From positions 434,001 through 498,000 of the forward strand of contig NZ_CADFDK010000002.1 in NCBI RefSeq assembly GCF_902832885.1: a stretch of DNA of 64,000 bases. Direction: 5' to 3'. This DNA is from Burkholderia seminalis DSM 23518 (GTDB lineage: Bacteria; Pseudomonadota; Gammaproteobacteria; Burkholderiales; Burkholderiaceae). The translations under genes were made by a program, and so were the position numbers. The stretch's first letter is position 1; each line of letters opens with the position of its first letter. The notes below the pieces were generated by a model. That model did no database searches, was not told the DNA's origin, and worked only from the letters and a program-made list of their open reading frames with translations. This document shows, one piece after another, positions 16,759-25,636 of the stretch.

Positions 16759-17778
16759 TTACGACGCGACGCGGATCACGACTTTCCCGAAATGCTGCCC
16801 CGACTGCAGGTACGCATACGCCTGCGGCGCTTCGTCGAAGCCGAACACGCGATCGACCACCGGCTTGATGCGCTTCGCATCGACGAGCCGCACGACGTCG
16901 TCGAGCATCGCGCGGCTGCCGACCATGAACCCGTGCAGTCGCCGGACGCCGCCGATCAGCGACAGCAGCCCGAGTTCGGGCCCGCCGAAGCTGCTGAGGC
17001 CGCCGATCACCGACACGATGCCGCCCATCTTCGCCGCCGCCACCGAGCGCGGCAGCGTATCGCGGCCGCCGACTTCGACGACCAGATCCGCGCCCGCGCC
17101 GTCGGTGAGCCGCAGCACCTCGTGTTGCCACTCGGGCGTGGCGCGATAGTTGATCGTTGCGTCCGCACCGAGTGCGCGGGCGCGTTCGAGTTTCGCGTCG
17201 CTCGACGAGGTCACGATCGTGCGCAGCCCGGCCGCATGCGCGAGCTGCAGCGCGATGATCGACACGCCGCCCGTGCCGAGCAGCGCGACGGTCGCGCCCG
17301 GCGCCAGTCCGCCGTCGACGAACAAGGCGTTCCACGCGGTGATGCCCGCGCACGACAGCGTCGCGGCTTCGTCGTAGTCGAGATGAGGCGGGATGGCGAC
17401 CAGCGCGGCTTCGTCGGACACGAAACGTTCGGCGAGCACGCCGTCGAAATGGGAACCGGCCGATCCGGAGACTTTCTGCGGCGTGACCGGCCCGTCGATC
17501 CAGCGCGGGAAATACGTGTTGATCACGCGATCGCCCGGCTTGAACCGCGTGACGTCGCGGCCGATTTCGACGACTTCGCCGGCGCCGTCCGCGACCGGGA
17601 TCAGTGCTTCCGTGCCGATGCCGAGGTAGTCGCCGCGCGCGAACATCAGGTCGCGATAGTTCAGCGAGGCCGAGTGGATCTTCACGACGACGTCGGTCGG
17701 CCCGACCGGGCGCTGCGTCGCGTCGATGCGCCGGAGCCCGGCAATGCCGTCGCCCGGTTTGATTTGCCATGCATGCAT
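16759..17778 (-). CDS. Medium-chain reductase/alcohol dehydrogenase, zinc-free type
   Basis: 339 residues of the MDR superfamily with the Rossmann motif LLGTGGVSIIALQLAHAAG (about residue 165). The usual catalytic-zinc Cys is replaced: the segment reads SASLNYRDLMFARGDY, the quinone-oxidoreductase-like pattern. The structural-zinc cysteines are absent. It is therefore more likely an NAD(P)H-dependent enone or quinone reductase than a zinc alcohol dehydrogenase. It is divergent from a LysR gene across a perfect 16-bp palindrome. Substrate unknown. Confidence 0.85.
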   Translation of the reverse strand: MHAWQIKPGDGIAGLRRIDATQRPVGPTDVVVKIHSASLNYRDLMFARGDYLGIGTEALIPVADGAGEVVEIGRDVTRFKPGDRVINTYFPRWIDGPVTPQKVSGSAGSHFDGVLAERFVSDEAALVAIPPHLDYDEAATLSCAGITAWNALFVDGGLAPGATVALLGTGGVSIIALQLAHAAGLRTIVTSSSDAKLERARALGADATINYRATPEWQHEVLRLTDGAGADLVVEVGGRDTLPRSVAAAKMGGIVSVIGGLSSFGGPELGLLSLIGGVRRLHGFMVGSRAMLDDVVRLVDAKRIKPVVDRVFGFDEAPQAYAYLQSGQHFGKVVIRVAS

Positions 17779-17795
17779 GTTCGCTCCTGTTCAGA

Positions 17796-17811
17796 GATAG
17801 TCCGGACTATC
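17796..17811. promoter_or_regulatory. Perfect 16-bp palindrome, probable LysR operator
   Basis: GATAGTCCGGACTATC is fully self-complementary and sits 18 bases upstream of the reductase start, between it and the divergent LysR gene. Confidence 0.65.
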
Positions 17812-17905
17812 ATAGTGTTGCGCCGGGGGACGCATTGGCGAGAATTTGGCCAATGATTGTCGCCAGTGCGGACACAAATCAGCCATTCCACCGGAGCGGA
17901 CTTGC

Positions 17906-18859
17906 ATGGATGAGCGGTTGAGGGGCGTTGCCGAATTCGTCGACGTCGTGGAGTCGGGCAGCTTCGCGGCGGCGGCGCTGCGCCTGGGCATGACGCGCTC
18001 GGCCGTGGCGAAGATCGTCGCGCGGCTCGAGCAGCGTCTCGGCGCGCGGCTCCTGCAGCGCACGACCCGCCAGATCGGGTTGACCGACGAAGGGCTCGTC
18101 TATTACGAGCAGTGCCGGCGGCTGCTGGCCGAACTCGGCGAGACGGAAGCCGCGCTCGACGCGGGCCGCCGCGAGCCGGCCGGGCGCGTGCGGATCAGCG
18201 TGCCCGTGCTGTTCGGCCGGCAATGCGTGGCGCCCGTCGTGCGGCGCCTCGTCGAGCGTCATGCGCGGCTCGAAATCGACATGTCGTTCAGCGATCGCGT
18301 GGCCGACCTCGTGAACGACGGTTTCGACATCGCGGTGCGCATCGGCGCGCTGGCCGACACGAGCGCGCTCGTCGGGCGGAAGCTGGGCGTGCAGCGCATG
18401 GGCATTTGCGCATCGCCCGCGTATCTCGGCCGGCACGGGCGGCCGTCGGGGCTCGACGAACTGGCGTCGCACGTCGGCATCGCGTATTCGCGCGGCGGGC
18501 AGCCGACGCCGTGGCGGGTCATCGGCGCGGACGGCGCCGTGCACGATCATCGTCCGGCCGGCCGCCTGAGGTTGGACGACCTGCTGGCGATCGCCGATGC
18601 CGCCGCCGCCGGGGCGGGCCTCGCGTGGTTGCCGTGCTGGCTGATGGCGCCGTATGTCCGTGACGGCCGTCTCGCGCTCGTGATGGACAGCGACAGCGTG
18701 TCGGGTGCCGAGGTGTACGCGGTGCGGCCGGCATCGCGCCACGTGCCGTCGAAGGTGCGGGTGGTCGTCGACGCGCTGATGGACGAGATTCCGGGCATGC
18801 TGGCGTCCGATGACGCCGATGGCGAGCGCGTGCCGCAGCGCGGCGCCCACGCTTCGTAG
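17906..18859 (+). CDS. LysR-family transcriptional regulator
   Basis: 317 residues from ATG 17906, preceded by CGGAGCGGA. The N-terminal HTH (FVDVVESGSFAAAALRLGMTRSAVAKIVARLEQRLG) is followed by the CrgA/DmlR-like effector domain (GRVRISVPVLFGRQCVAPVVRRLV). It most likely controls the divergent reductase through the palindrome at 17796. The stop codon lies immediately before the broken SDR remnant, so the deletion that removed the SDR start ended here; whether the last residues of the regulator are native is unclear. Confidence 0.88.
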   Translation: MDERLRGVAEFVDVVESGSFAAAALRLGMTRSAVAKIVARLEQRLGARLLQRTTRQIGLTDEGLVYYEQCRRLLAELGETEAALDAGRREPAGRVRISVPVLFGRQCVAPVVRRLVERHARLEIDMSFSDRVADLVNDGFDIAVRIGALADTSALVGRKLGVQRMGICASPAYLGRHGRPSGLDELASHVGIAYSRGGQPTPWRVIGADGAVHDHRPAGRLRLDDLLAIADAAAAGAGLAWLPCWLMAPYVRDGRLALVMDSDSVSGAEVYAVRPASRHVPSKVRVVVDALMDEIPGMLASDDADGERVPQRGAHAS

Positions 18860-18870
18860 CGGCCCCGCAC

Positions 18871-19290
18871 GTCCGGGCGGCGATCCAGGTCACGCAGCAC
18901 TTTGCCGACGCGATGAAGGCGCGCGGCTACGGGCGCATCGTCAACATCTGCAGCCGCGCGATTTTCGGCAGCCTCGATCGCACCGCGTATTCCGCTGCGA
19001 AGAATGCGCTGGTCGGCTGCACGCGCACCTGGGCGCTGGAACTGGCCGAGCATGGCGTGACCGTCAACGCCGTGGCGCCGGGCCCGATCGAGACCGAACT
19101 GTTCCGCCAGACGCGGCCGGTCGGCAGCGAAGGCGAGCGCAAGGTGCTCGCGACGATTCCCGCCCGCCGGCTCGGCACGGCCGACGACGTCGCGGCGGCG
19201 GTCGCATTCTTCCTGTCCGACGAAGCCGGCTTCGTCACGGGGCAGGTGCTGTCGGTGGACGGCGGCGGCAGCCTCGGCGGGCGCAGCTGA
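18871..19290 (+). pseudogene. 5'-truncated short-chain dehydrogenase remnant
   Basis: The frame gives VRAAIQVTQHFADAMKARG, then GRIVNICSRAIFG, the catalytic YSAAK of the SDR family, and a normal C-terminus (EAGFVTGQVLSVDGGGSLGG). The whole NAD-binding half (TGxxxGIG) is missing; homology begins abruptly within a dozen bases of the LysR stop. An ATG at 18913 would give 125 residues without a cofactor site, so it is not expected to be a working enzyme. Confidence 0.8.
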
Positions 19291-19426
19291 AGCAGGGCGG
19301 CGCGATACGTGCCGGGCGGCGCGCGTCGCATATTCCTGCATCCCGTTAGCATGTGACGAATCCGACTTTGGCCGCCGCGCGCGCGCGGCTAAGATCGCCG
19401 ATCCCGTAGATCGAGCGTCAACAATA

Positions 19427-21385
19427 ATGAAAAAGTCCGCGTCGCCGTTGCATGCTTTCCGTTTCCGTGTCGTCTGTGCCGCGATTGCCGGCGCGGTGTC
19501 GCTCGCCTCGTGCGGCGGCGTCGACAGCAATTCGCCGCCGCCGCAGGCCAACACGACGCCGCCGCAGGCCGCGAAACGCCCGAACATCCTGTACATCATG
19601 GCCGACGACCTCGGCTATTCCGACATCCATGCATTCGGCGGCGAGATCAACACGCCGAACCTCGACGCGCTCGTCGCATCGGGCCGCATCCTGTCGAATC
19701 ACCACACGGGCACCGTCTGCGCAATCACGCGCGCGATGCTGGTGTCCGGCACCGATCACCATCTCGTCGGCGAAGGCACGATGGGTGTGCCGACCGACGA
19801 GCGGCGCGGCTTGCCCGGCTACGAGGGCTACCTGAACGACCGCGCGCTGTCGTTCGCGCAACTGCTGAAGGACGCCGGCTATCACACGTATATCGCGGGC
19901 AAGTGGCACATCGGCTCGGGGATCGTCGGCAGCGCGACGGGCAGCGGGCAGACGCCCGACCAGTGGGGCTTCGAGCGCAGCTATGTGCTGCTCGGCGGCG
20001 CGGCGACGAACCACTTCGCGCACGAGCCGGCCGGCTCGTCGAACTACACGGAAGACGGCCGCTACGTGCAGCCGGGCCAGCCCGGGCAGCCGGGCGGTAC
20101 GGGCGGCAGCCCGGCCGTGTTCTATTCGACCGACTTCTATACGCAGAAGCTGATCTCGTACATCGATTCGAACCAGCGCGACGGCAAGCCGTTCTTCGCG
20201 TATGCGGCCTACACCTCGCCGCACTGGCCGCTGCAGGTGCCCGAACCCTGGCTGCACAAGTATGCGGGCGTGTACGACGCCGGCTACGACGCGATCCGCA
20301 ACGCGCGGATCGCGCGGCAGAAGGCGCTCGGCCTGATTCCCGCCGACTTCAAGCCGTTCGACGGCCTGCCCGAAACGACGGCCGCGTCGCCCGCGACCGC
20401 GAACAACGGCACCGCGAACGCGAAGTACATCAGTGCCGTGCATTCCGCCGCGGACGGCTACAGCGATTACGGCCCCGGCAAGGTCGACAAGCTGTGGTCG
20501 AGCCTGTCGCCGGCCGAGCGCAAGGCGCAGGCGCGCTACATGGAGATCTACGCGGGGATGGTCGAGAACCTCGACTACAACATCGGGCTGCTGATCCAGC
20601 ACCTGAAGGACATCGGCGAATACGACAACACGTTCATCATGTTCCAGTCGGACAACGGCGCGGAAGGCTGGCCGATCGACAGCGGCGCGGACCCGACGGC
20701 GACCGACACCGCGAACGCGCAGGAACCGGTCTATTCGGCGCTCGGCACCGACAACGGCAAGCAGAACGCGCAGCGCCTGCAGTACGGGCTGCGCTGGGCC
20801 GAAGTGAGCGCGGCGCCGTACCGGCTCACGAAGGGCTATTCGGCCGAAGGCGGCGTGTCGACGCCGACGATCGTGCGCCTGCCGGGCCAGTCGCAGCAAC
20901 TGCCGACGCTGCGCGCGTTCACGCACGTGACCGACAACACGGCGACGTTCCTCGCGATCGCGGGCGTCACGCCGCCGTCGCAGCCGGCGCCGCCGCTCGT
21001 CAACACGCTGACGGGCGTCGACCAGAACAAGGGCAAGGTGATCTACAACAACCGCTACGTGTACCCGGTCACGGGCCAGTCGCTGCTGCCGGTGCTCACG
21101 GGCTCGGCGACGGGCGAGGTGCACACCGCGCCGTTCGGCGACGAAGCATACGGCCGCGCGTACCTGCGCAGCGCCGACGGCCGCTGGAAGGCGCTGTGGA
21201 CCGAGCCGCCGCTCGGGCCGCTCGACGGTCACTGGCAGCTGTACGACCTCGCGTCGGATCGCGGCGAGACGACCGACGTGTCCGCGCAGAACCCGTCGGT
21301 GATCAGCACGCTCGTCGACCAGTGGAAGACCTACATGAGCAACGTCGGCGGCGTCGAGCCGCTGCGTCCGCGCGGCTACTACTGA
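19427..21385 (+). CDS. Type I sulfatase, lipoprotein, with an unusual CAITR active-site motif
   Basis: 652-residue sulfatase of the alkaline-phosphatase superfamily. The N-terminus has a lipobox LASC (Cys29), so the enzyme should be membrane-anchored in the periplasm. Metal-site motifs are MADDLGYSD (about residue 60), IAGKWHIGSG and MFQSDNGAEGW. The Cys that becomes formylglycine is Cys98 in TVCAITRAMLVSGTDHH. Position +2 is Ile, where C-x-(P/A)-x-R enzymes have Pro or Ala; Thr and Arg are kept. It releases sulfate from sulfate esters for sulfur supply. The maturation enzyme is encoded 16 bases downstream. Confidence 0.9.
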   Translation: MKKSASPLHAFRFRVVCAAIAGAVSLASCGGVDSNSPPPQANTTPPQAAKRPNILYIMADDLGYSDIHAFGGEINTPNLDALVASGRILSNHHTGTVCAITRAMLVSGTDHHLVGEGTMGVPTDERRGLPGYEGYLNDRALSFAQLLKDAGYHTYIAGKWHIGSGIVGSATGSGQTPDQWGFERSYVLLGGAATNHFAHEPAGSSNYTEDGRYVQPGQPGQPGGTGGSPAVFYSTDFYTQKLISYIDSNQRDGKPFFAYAAYTSPHWPLQVPEPWLHKYAGVYDAGYDAIRNARIARQKALGLIPADFKPFDGLPETTAASPATANNGTANAKYISAVHSAADGYSDYGPGKVDKLWSSLSPAERKAQARYMEIYAGMVENLDYNIGLLIQHLKDIGEYDNTFIMFQSDNGAEGWPIDSGADPTATDTANAQEPVYSALGTDNGKQNAQRLQYGLRWAEVSAAPYRLTKGYSAEGGVSTPTIVRLPGQSQQLPTLRAFTHVTDNTATFLAIAGVTPPSQPAPPLVNTLTGVDQNKGKVIYNNRYVYPVTGQSLLPVLTGSATGEVHTAPFGDEAYGRAYLRSADGRWKALWTEPPLGPLDGHWQLYDLASDRGETTDVSAQNPSVISTLVDQWKTYMSNVGGVEPLRPRGYY

Positions 21386-21401
21386 TCGCGGGGACGACAC
21401 G

Positions 21402-22451
21402 ATGCGGTTCCGCTTCTGGACGACCGGCGCGGCGCTTGCCGCCACGTTGTTCGCCGCCGCGTTCGCGGTGGGCTATGCGAATTCGGCGGCGCCGGCAGGC
21501 GGCGCGTTCGACGACCTGAATCGCGGCCGCGCGCTTGCGCCGCTCGGTTCGGAACACCAATGCGAACGCTATTCGGGGCTGCCGGCGAAGTGGCGCGACG
21601 ATCCGCAGGCCGGGATGGTGCACCTGCGCGGCGGCGCGTTCGTGTTCGGCAGCACGCGCGGCTATGCGGACGAGCGTCCGGTCGGCGACGGCCGCACGCG
21701 CGTCGGCGGCTTCTGGATCGACCAGACCGACGTGACGATCGCGCAGTTCGCCGCGTTCGTGCAGGCGACCGGTTACGTGACCGAAGCCGAGCAGCAGGGC
21801 GGCGCGGCGGTGTTTCATGTGCCGACGCGCGACGAGATGAATGCGCGCGACCTCGCGTGGTGGTCGTGGGTGAAGGGCGCGTCGTGGCGCCATCCACGCG
21901 GGCCCGGCAGCGACGTGGACGGGCGCGGCAACCTGCCCGTCACGCTCGTCACGCAGCGCGACGCGCTCGCGTATGCGCGCTGGCTCGGCCGCGACCTGCC
22001 GACCGAAGCGGAATGGGAATACGCGGGCAAGGCCGGCCGCGACGACGCATCGCTCGATGCGGCGCCGCGCGACGCGCGGGGCAAGCCGGCCGCGAATTAC
22101 TGGCAGGGCGCGTTTCCGGTGCTCGACACGGCCGAGGACGGGCATGCGGGGCTCGCGCCCGTCGGCTGCTACGCGGCGAACGGGTTCCGGCTCTACGACA
22201 TGATCGGCAACGCATGGGAATGGACGAAGGACGCGTACACGGGCCCGCACCAGTCGCATACGAACGGCGACACGGCGGCCGTCGCCCCGCCGACGCGCCG
22301 GCACGATACGCCGATGGTCATCAAGGGCGGCTCGTTCCTGTGCTCGCGCGATTACTGCGTGCGTTATCGCGCGTCGTCGCGCGAACAGCAGGAAGCCGAT
22401 CTCGGGGCGTCGCATATCGGCTTTCGCACGATCCTGAGGGACGCGTCATGA
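21402..22451 (+). CDS. Formylglycine-generating enzyme (SUMF1 family), exported
   Basis: 349 residues. It converts the sulfatase active-site Cys to formylglycine. The catalytic cysteines are Cys314 and Cys319 in KGGSFLCSRDYCVRYR, the same C-x4-C pattern as human FGE. Other family blocks are LPTEAEWEYAGKAGR and MIGNAWEWTKD. The N-terminus (FWTTGAALAATLFAAAFAVGYA) is a signal peptide or membrane anchor, so modification would take place at or outside the inner membrane, matching the exported sulfatase. It is coupled by ATGA overlap to the next gene. Confidence 0.92.
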   Translation: MRFRFWTTGAALAATLFAAAFAVGYANSAAPAGGAFDDLNRGRALAPLGSEHQCERYSGLPAKWRDDPQAGMVHLRGGAFVFGSTRGYADERPVGDGRTRVGGFWIDQTDVTIAQFAAFVQATGYVTEAEQQGGAAVFHVPTRDEMNARDLAWWSWVKGASWRHPRGPGSDVDGRGNLPVTLVTQRDALAYARWLGRDLPTEAEWEYAGKAGRDDASLDAAPRDARGKPAANYWQGAFPVLDTAEDGHAGLAPVGCYAANGFRLYDMIGNAWEWTKDAYTGPHQSHTNGDTAAVAPPTRRHDTPMVIKGGSFLCSRDYCVRYRASSREQQEADLGASHIGFRTILRDAS

Positions 22452-23260
22452 CGAAGGGTTTCGTGCGCTGCGTGGCCGTATGGCTGCTGGCCGCGTGTGG
22501 CGTCGCGCATCAGGGTTTGGCGGCGGCAGCCGACACCGTTGCGCCGGCGGTGCGCGTCGGCGTCACGCGCGGCGTGCATGCGCAGATCCTGGACGAAGTG
22601 AAGCGGGTTGCCGCCGCGCGCGGGCTGGGTGTCGACGTCGTCGAATTCGACGATGCGTCGCGCATCGACGCGGCGCTTGCCGACGGCCGGATCGATGCGG
22701 CCAGCTTCGAGGATGCGCAGCAGCTCGCGGCGACGCGCGCGCGCAAGCGCTACGCGCTGACCGAAGTCGCGCCGACCGTCACGCTGCCGATGGCGTTCTA
22801 TTCGCGCAAGCTGAAAAGCCTGAACGAACTGCGACCGGGTGCGACGGTCGCGCTGCCCGCCGATCCGCGCGGGATGGCACGCGCGCTCGTGCTGCTGCAG
22901 AACGACACGCTGGTGACGTTGCGCGAACAGGCCGGCCTGCACGCGACGCTGCGCGACGTGACCGGCAACCGGCTCGGGCTGAAACTCGTCGCGCTGCGCC
23001 GCGACCGTCTGTATGCGGCGCTCGATACGGCCGCGTTCGTCGCGATCGACAGCGAGGACGCCGCCCGCGCCGGGCTGCAACCCGCGCGCGACAGCATCAG
23101 CCTCGAGGACGCCCGCTCGCCGTATGCGAACGTGCTGACGGTGCGCGACGCCGATCGCGCGAAACCGTGGGTCGCGCAGCTCGTCGCCGTGTATCACTCG
23201 GACGACGTCGCGCGCTTCATCCTCACGCGCTACCAGGATTCGGTGCGGCGGCCGTGGTAG
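22448..23260 (+). CDS. MetQ/NlpA-type binding lipoprotein
   Basis: 270 residues starting at ATG 22448, overlapping the FGE stop. A lipobox LAAC (Cys17) suggests a lipoprotein. MetQ-family features are PMAFYSRKLKSLNELRPGATVALPADPRGMARAL and SPYANVLTVRD. MetQ proteins bind methionine; here no metN or metI lies nearby. Its place in a sulfatase-FGE operon suggests capture of a sulfur-containing ligand, or sensing. It overlaps the next gene by seven bases. Confidence 0.82.
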   Translation: MTKGFVRCVAVWLLAACGVAHQGLAAAADTVAPAVRVGVTRGVHAQILDEVKRVAAARGLGVDVVEFDDASRIDAALADGRIDAASFEDAQQLAATRARKRYALTEVAPTVTLPMAFYSRKLKSLNELRPGATVALPADPRGMARALVLLQNDTLVTLREQAGLHATLRDVTGNRLGLKLVALRRDRLYAALDTAAFVAIDSEDAARAGLQPARDSISLEDARSPYANVLTVRDADRAKPWVAQLVAVYHSDDVARFILTRYQDSVRRPW

Positions 23261-24240
23261 AGACCTATTCGCTTGCCTGCCACGCATGCGGACGCTGCTG
23301 CAACAGCGCGCCGGCGCTGTCGTTGCGCGAACTGCTCCGGCATCGTCATCGCTTCGTCGGCGCGCTGACGATCCGTCGCGTGCCGAAGCGGCGGATCGGC
23401 GAGCGCTGGCGTGCGGGCGGGCGCGAGCACGTGCTCGATGCGGATGATGTCGCGGCGTCCGATGCGCTGGCCGACCGGCTGTTCCATCGTATCGGCGGCG
23501 TGAACGGCGAATGGATCGCGGTCACGCTGCAGGGCTACGACTATCCGTCGCTCGGCCGTTGCGCGGCGCTGGCCGACGACGGTCGTTGCAGCGTGCAGGC
23601 GAGCAAGCCGTCGATCTGCAGCGCGGTGCCGCTCGATCCGATGCTGCCGGACCGGTTGCAGTCGCGCGTGCTCGCCGCGCGGCGGGACGACGCGGCATGG
23701 CTGGGCGCGAACTGCATCGTCGAGGCGGGCGCCGCGCAGGCATCCGTCGACGCTGCATTCCCGATTCCGCTGGTGATGGCCGGGCAGGTCGCGGATCGCG
23801 CGGCGCTCGACGCACATCGCGATGCGCTCGCGTTCGAGCGCGCGGTATGGCGCGATGCCGTGTTCGCCGCGTTGAGCGATGGCGGGCAGGACGTGCGTCA
23901 TGCGCTGTCGCGGCTCGCGCCGGGCGGCTACCTGACCGTGTCGATCGTGCCCGTGCTGCTGGCCGTCGCAGCGGTTTCCGCGCATTGCCGCGCGCTGTGC
24001 ACCGACTTCATCGACGCGCAGCTTGCATTGATCGGTGCCAACATCGAAGCGGCGCTCGTCCGCCGGCGTGCCGACGACCGGCCCGCGACGCAGGAGTTGC
24101 GCGGTTTCGCGCAGGCGCTTGAACGCGCACGACACGCGCTGGCCGCGATGCCTTCGCCTGCTGTCGGAACGCGTGACGACGCGCCGCGCATCGATGCATG
24201 GCTCGACGACCGGCTCACCGCCGGCCCGCTCGCCGCGTAA
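23254..24240 (+). CDS. YkgJ-family cysteine-cluster protein
   Basis: 328 residues from GTG 23254, overlapping the upstream stop. The N-terminus has CHACGRCC, the CxxCxxCC metal-binding pattern of YkgJ/UPF0153 proteins, and a second cluster GRCSVQASKPSICSAVPLDP at about residue 110. The C-terminal half is helical with no domain I recognise. Function is unknown for the family. FliB-type flagellin methylases share the N-terminal cluster, but no flagellar gene is nearby. It is translationally tied to the sulfatase operon, so a role in sulfatase maturation or metal supply is possible but unproven. Confidence 0.7.
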   Translation: MVETYSLACHACGRCCNSAPALSLRELLRHRHRFVGALTIRRVPKRRIGERWRAGGREHVLDADDVAASDALADRLFHRIGGVNGEWIAVTLQGYDYPSLGRCAALADDGRCSVQASKPSICSAVPLDPMLPDRLQSRVLAARRDDAAWLGANCIVEAGAAQASVDAAFPIPLVMAGQVADRAALDAHRDALAFERAVWRDAVFAALSDGGQDVRHALSRLAPGGYLTVSIVPVLLAVAAVSAHCRALCTDFIDAQLALIGANIEAALVRRRADDRPATQELRGFAQALERARHALAAMPSPAVGTRDDAPRIDAWLDDRLTAGPLAA

Positions 24241-24316
24241 GCGCCGCATGACGATCGCGGCACGCCGTGCGTGCCGTACACTTGGCGCTCTTTCAACCGT
24301 TCTCGATGGAGCGTGC

Positions 24317-24643
24317 ATGTACGCGTCGACCTTCATTTTCCGTGCCGGGCGATACGACGACGAATTCCACCGGCTCGACCGGCAGATCGCCGACATGGCA
24401 CGCGCGACGCCCGGCTATGTCGGCGAGGAAACGTGGGAGAACGCCGAAGCGGGGTTGATCCAGAACGTCTACTACTGGGAATCGGAGGCGGCGCTGCAGC
24501 AGTTGATGCAGCATCCCGCGCACCTCGAAGCCAAAGCGAAGCAGGCTCGCTGGCTCGACGGCTATCGCGTCGTGATTTCGAAGGTGCTCCGCGAGTACGG
24601 TGACGGCAAGCTGACGCAGCCGCACGCGGGGCAACCGGCGTAA
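24317..24643 (+). CDS. Antibiotic biosynthesis monooxygenase (ABM) domain protein
   Basis: 108-residue dimeric alpha-beta barrel protein. It contains ATPGYVGEETWENAEAGLIQNVYYWES and a following AxLQQLMQHPAHLEAK segment, typical of ABM-domain proteins that degrade small aromatics or quinones without cofactor, or act as heme-type oxygenases. Substrate unknown. The preceding 76 bases contain no obvious operon overlap. Confidence 0.8.
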   Translation: MYASTFIFRAGRYDDEFHRLDRQIADMARATPGYVGEETWENAEAGLIQNVYYWESEAALQQLMQHPAHLEAKAKQARWLDGYRVVISKVLREYGDGKLTQPHAGQPA

Positions 24644-24653
24644 GCGTCGCCGC

Positions 24654-25481
24654 TCAGGCGGTCGCTCCGGTTTCACCCGGCGTGGCCGGGTCGCCCGCCG
24701 TGCGTTCCCAGATCGGGAACGTCGCGTTCTGGATCGACGTCTGCGCGTCGACGACCTTGCGGTGATCGATGCCGGGCAGGTCGAGCAGCCGGTCGACCGC
24801 CGCCTTCGCGCCTTCGGCATCCTGCGGAAATCCGCACGCGAACTGCTTGCGCGTATCGAACAGGAGCCACCAGACGTCCGACACGAACGGGCCCTGGTCG
24901 TTGGTTTCGATCACGACCGCACCGAGGTCGGACAGCGCGATCCCGCGCGTTGCACCGGTCTGGTCGGTCGCTTCGATGCGCGTGCCGGCCGCCGTGACGG
25001 TCCAGCCCGTTTTCCGGCCGGGCGGGCGGGCCGGTGACGGCGCGGCGGCGACGGCCGCCACGGCCGCCGCACCGTCCTTCCGCTGGCGCCCGTCGATCCA
25101 CGGCAACGCGGCGCCGCCCGCCATCGCCACGATCCACAGGTAGTATCCGGCGCCGAACGTGGTGATCTTTTCGTAGTTCGCGTCGGTCGGGATCGTGTGC
25201 CACCCGATCGCAAATACCACGACCACGGCGAGCAGCGCGGACACGGTGCGGTTCGGCCTGATCAGCGCGGCGATCAGCAGCGGATTGCCGAGCCACGCGA
25301 ACTGCAGGTCGAGGATCGCGAGCCCGCCGAGCGCGAGCACCGTGTACCCGTGCCACCAGCTCACCGCGCCCGCGGCATTCGGCGGTTCGGCCGCGACGGG
25401 CAGCAGCAGCGACGCGACGTACAGCGCGACGATCACGGCGCGCGCGAGATTCAGGCGGGTGGAGGCGGAGCTGATCGGCAT
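24654..25481 (-). CDS. Integral membrane protein of unknown function
   Basis: 275 residues. Three or four hydrophobic segments lie in the first 125 residues (ARAVIVALYVASLLLPVAA, YTVLALGGLAILDLQFAWLG, TVSALLAVVVVFAIGWHT, GYYLWIVAMAGGAALPWI). An Ala/Pro-rich linker and a soluble C-terminal part containing TDQTGATRGIALSDLGAVVIETNDQGPF follow. The soluble part looks like a DUF-type domain, but I cannot name it. It is convergent with the ABM gene. No motif suggests an enzyme. Confidence 0.7.
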   Translation of the reverse strand: MPISSASTRLNLARAVIVALYVASLLLPVAAEPPNAAGAVSWWHGYTVLALGGLAILDLQFAWLGNPLLIAALIRPNRTVSALLAVVVVFAIGWHTIPTDANYEKITTFGAGYYLWIVAMAGGAALPWIDGRQRKDGAAAVAAVAAAPSPARPPGRKTGWTVTAAGTRIEATDQTGATRGIALSDLGAVVIETNDQGPFVSDVWWLLFDTRKQFACGFPQDAEGAKAAVDRLLDLPGIDHRKVVDAQTSIQNATFPIWERTAGDPATPGETGATA

Positions 25482-25636
25482 GTTGCCCTCTGGTCGTGCA
25501 GGAGCATGCGAAGCGATGAATGCCGGCCGGCCGTGCCGTCATTCTCGATGGAGGGCGCGATGGTGCGGACGCGCCGAAGGCGATTGTGGGCGATTCCCGC
25601 GGCGATGTCGAACGCGCGTCATCGGCCGCTGCAACG

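Noticed and set aside
16759-17778. Zinc-dependent alcohol dehydrogenase
   Set aside because: Catalytic and structural zinc cysteines are absent; it fits the zinc-free quinone-oxidoreductase type.
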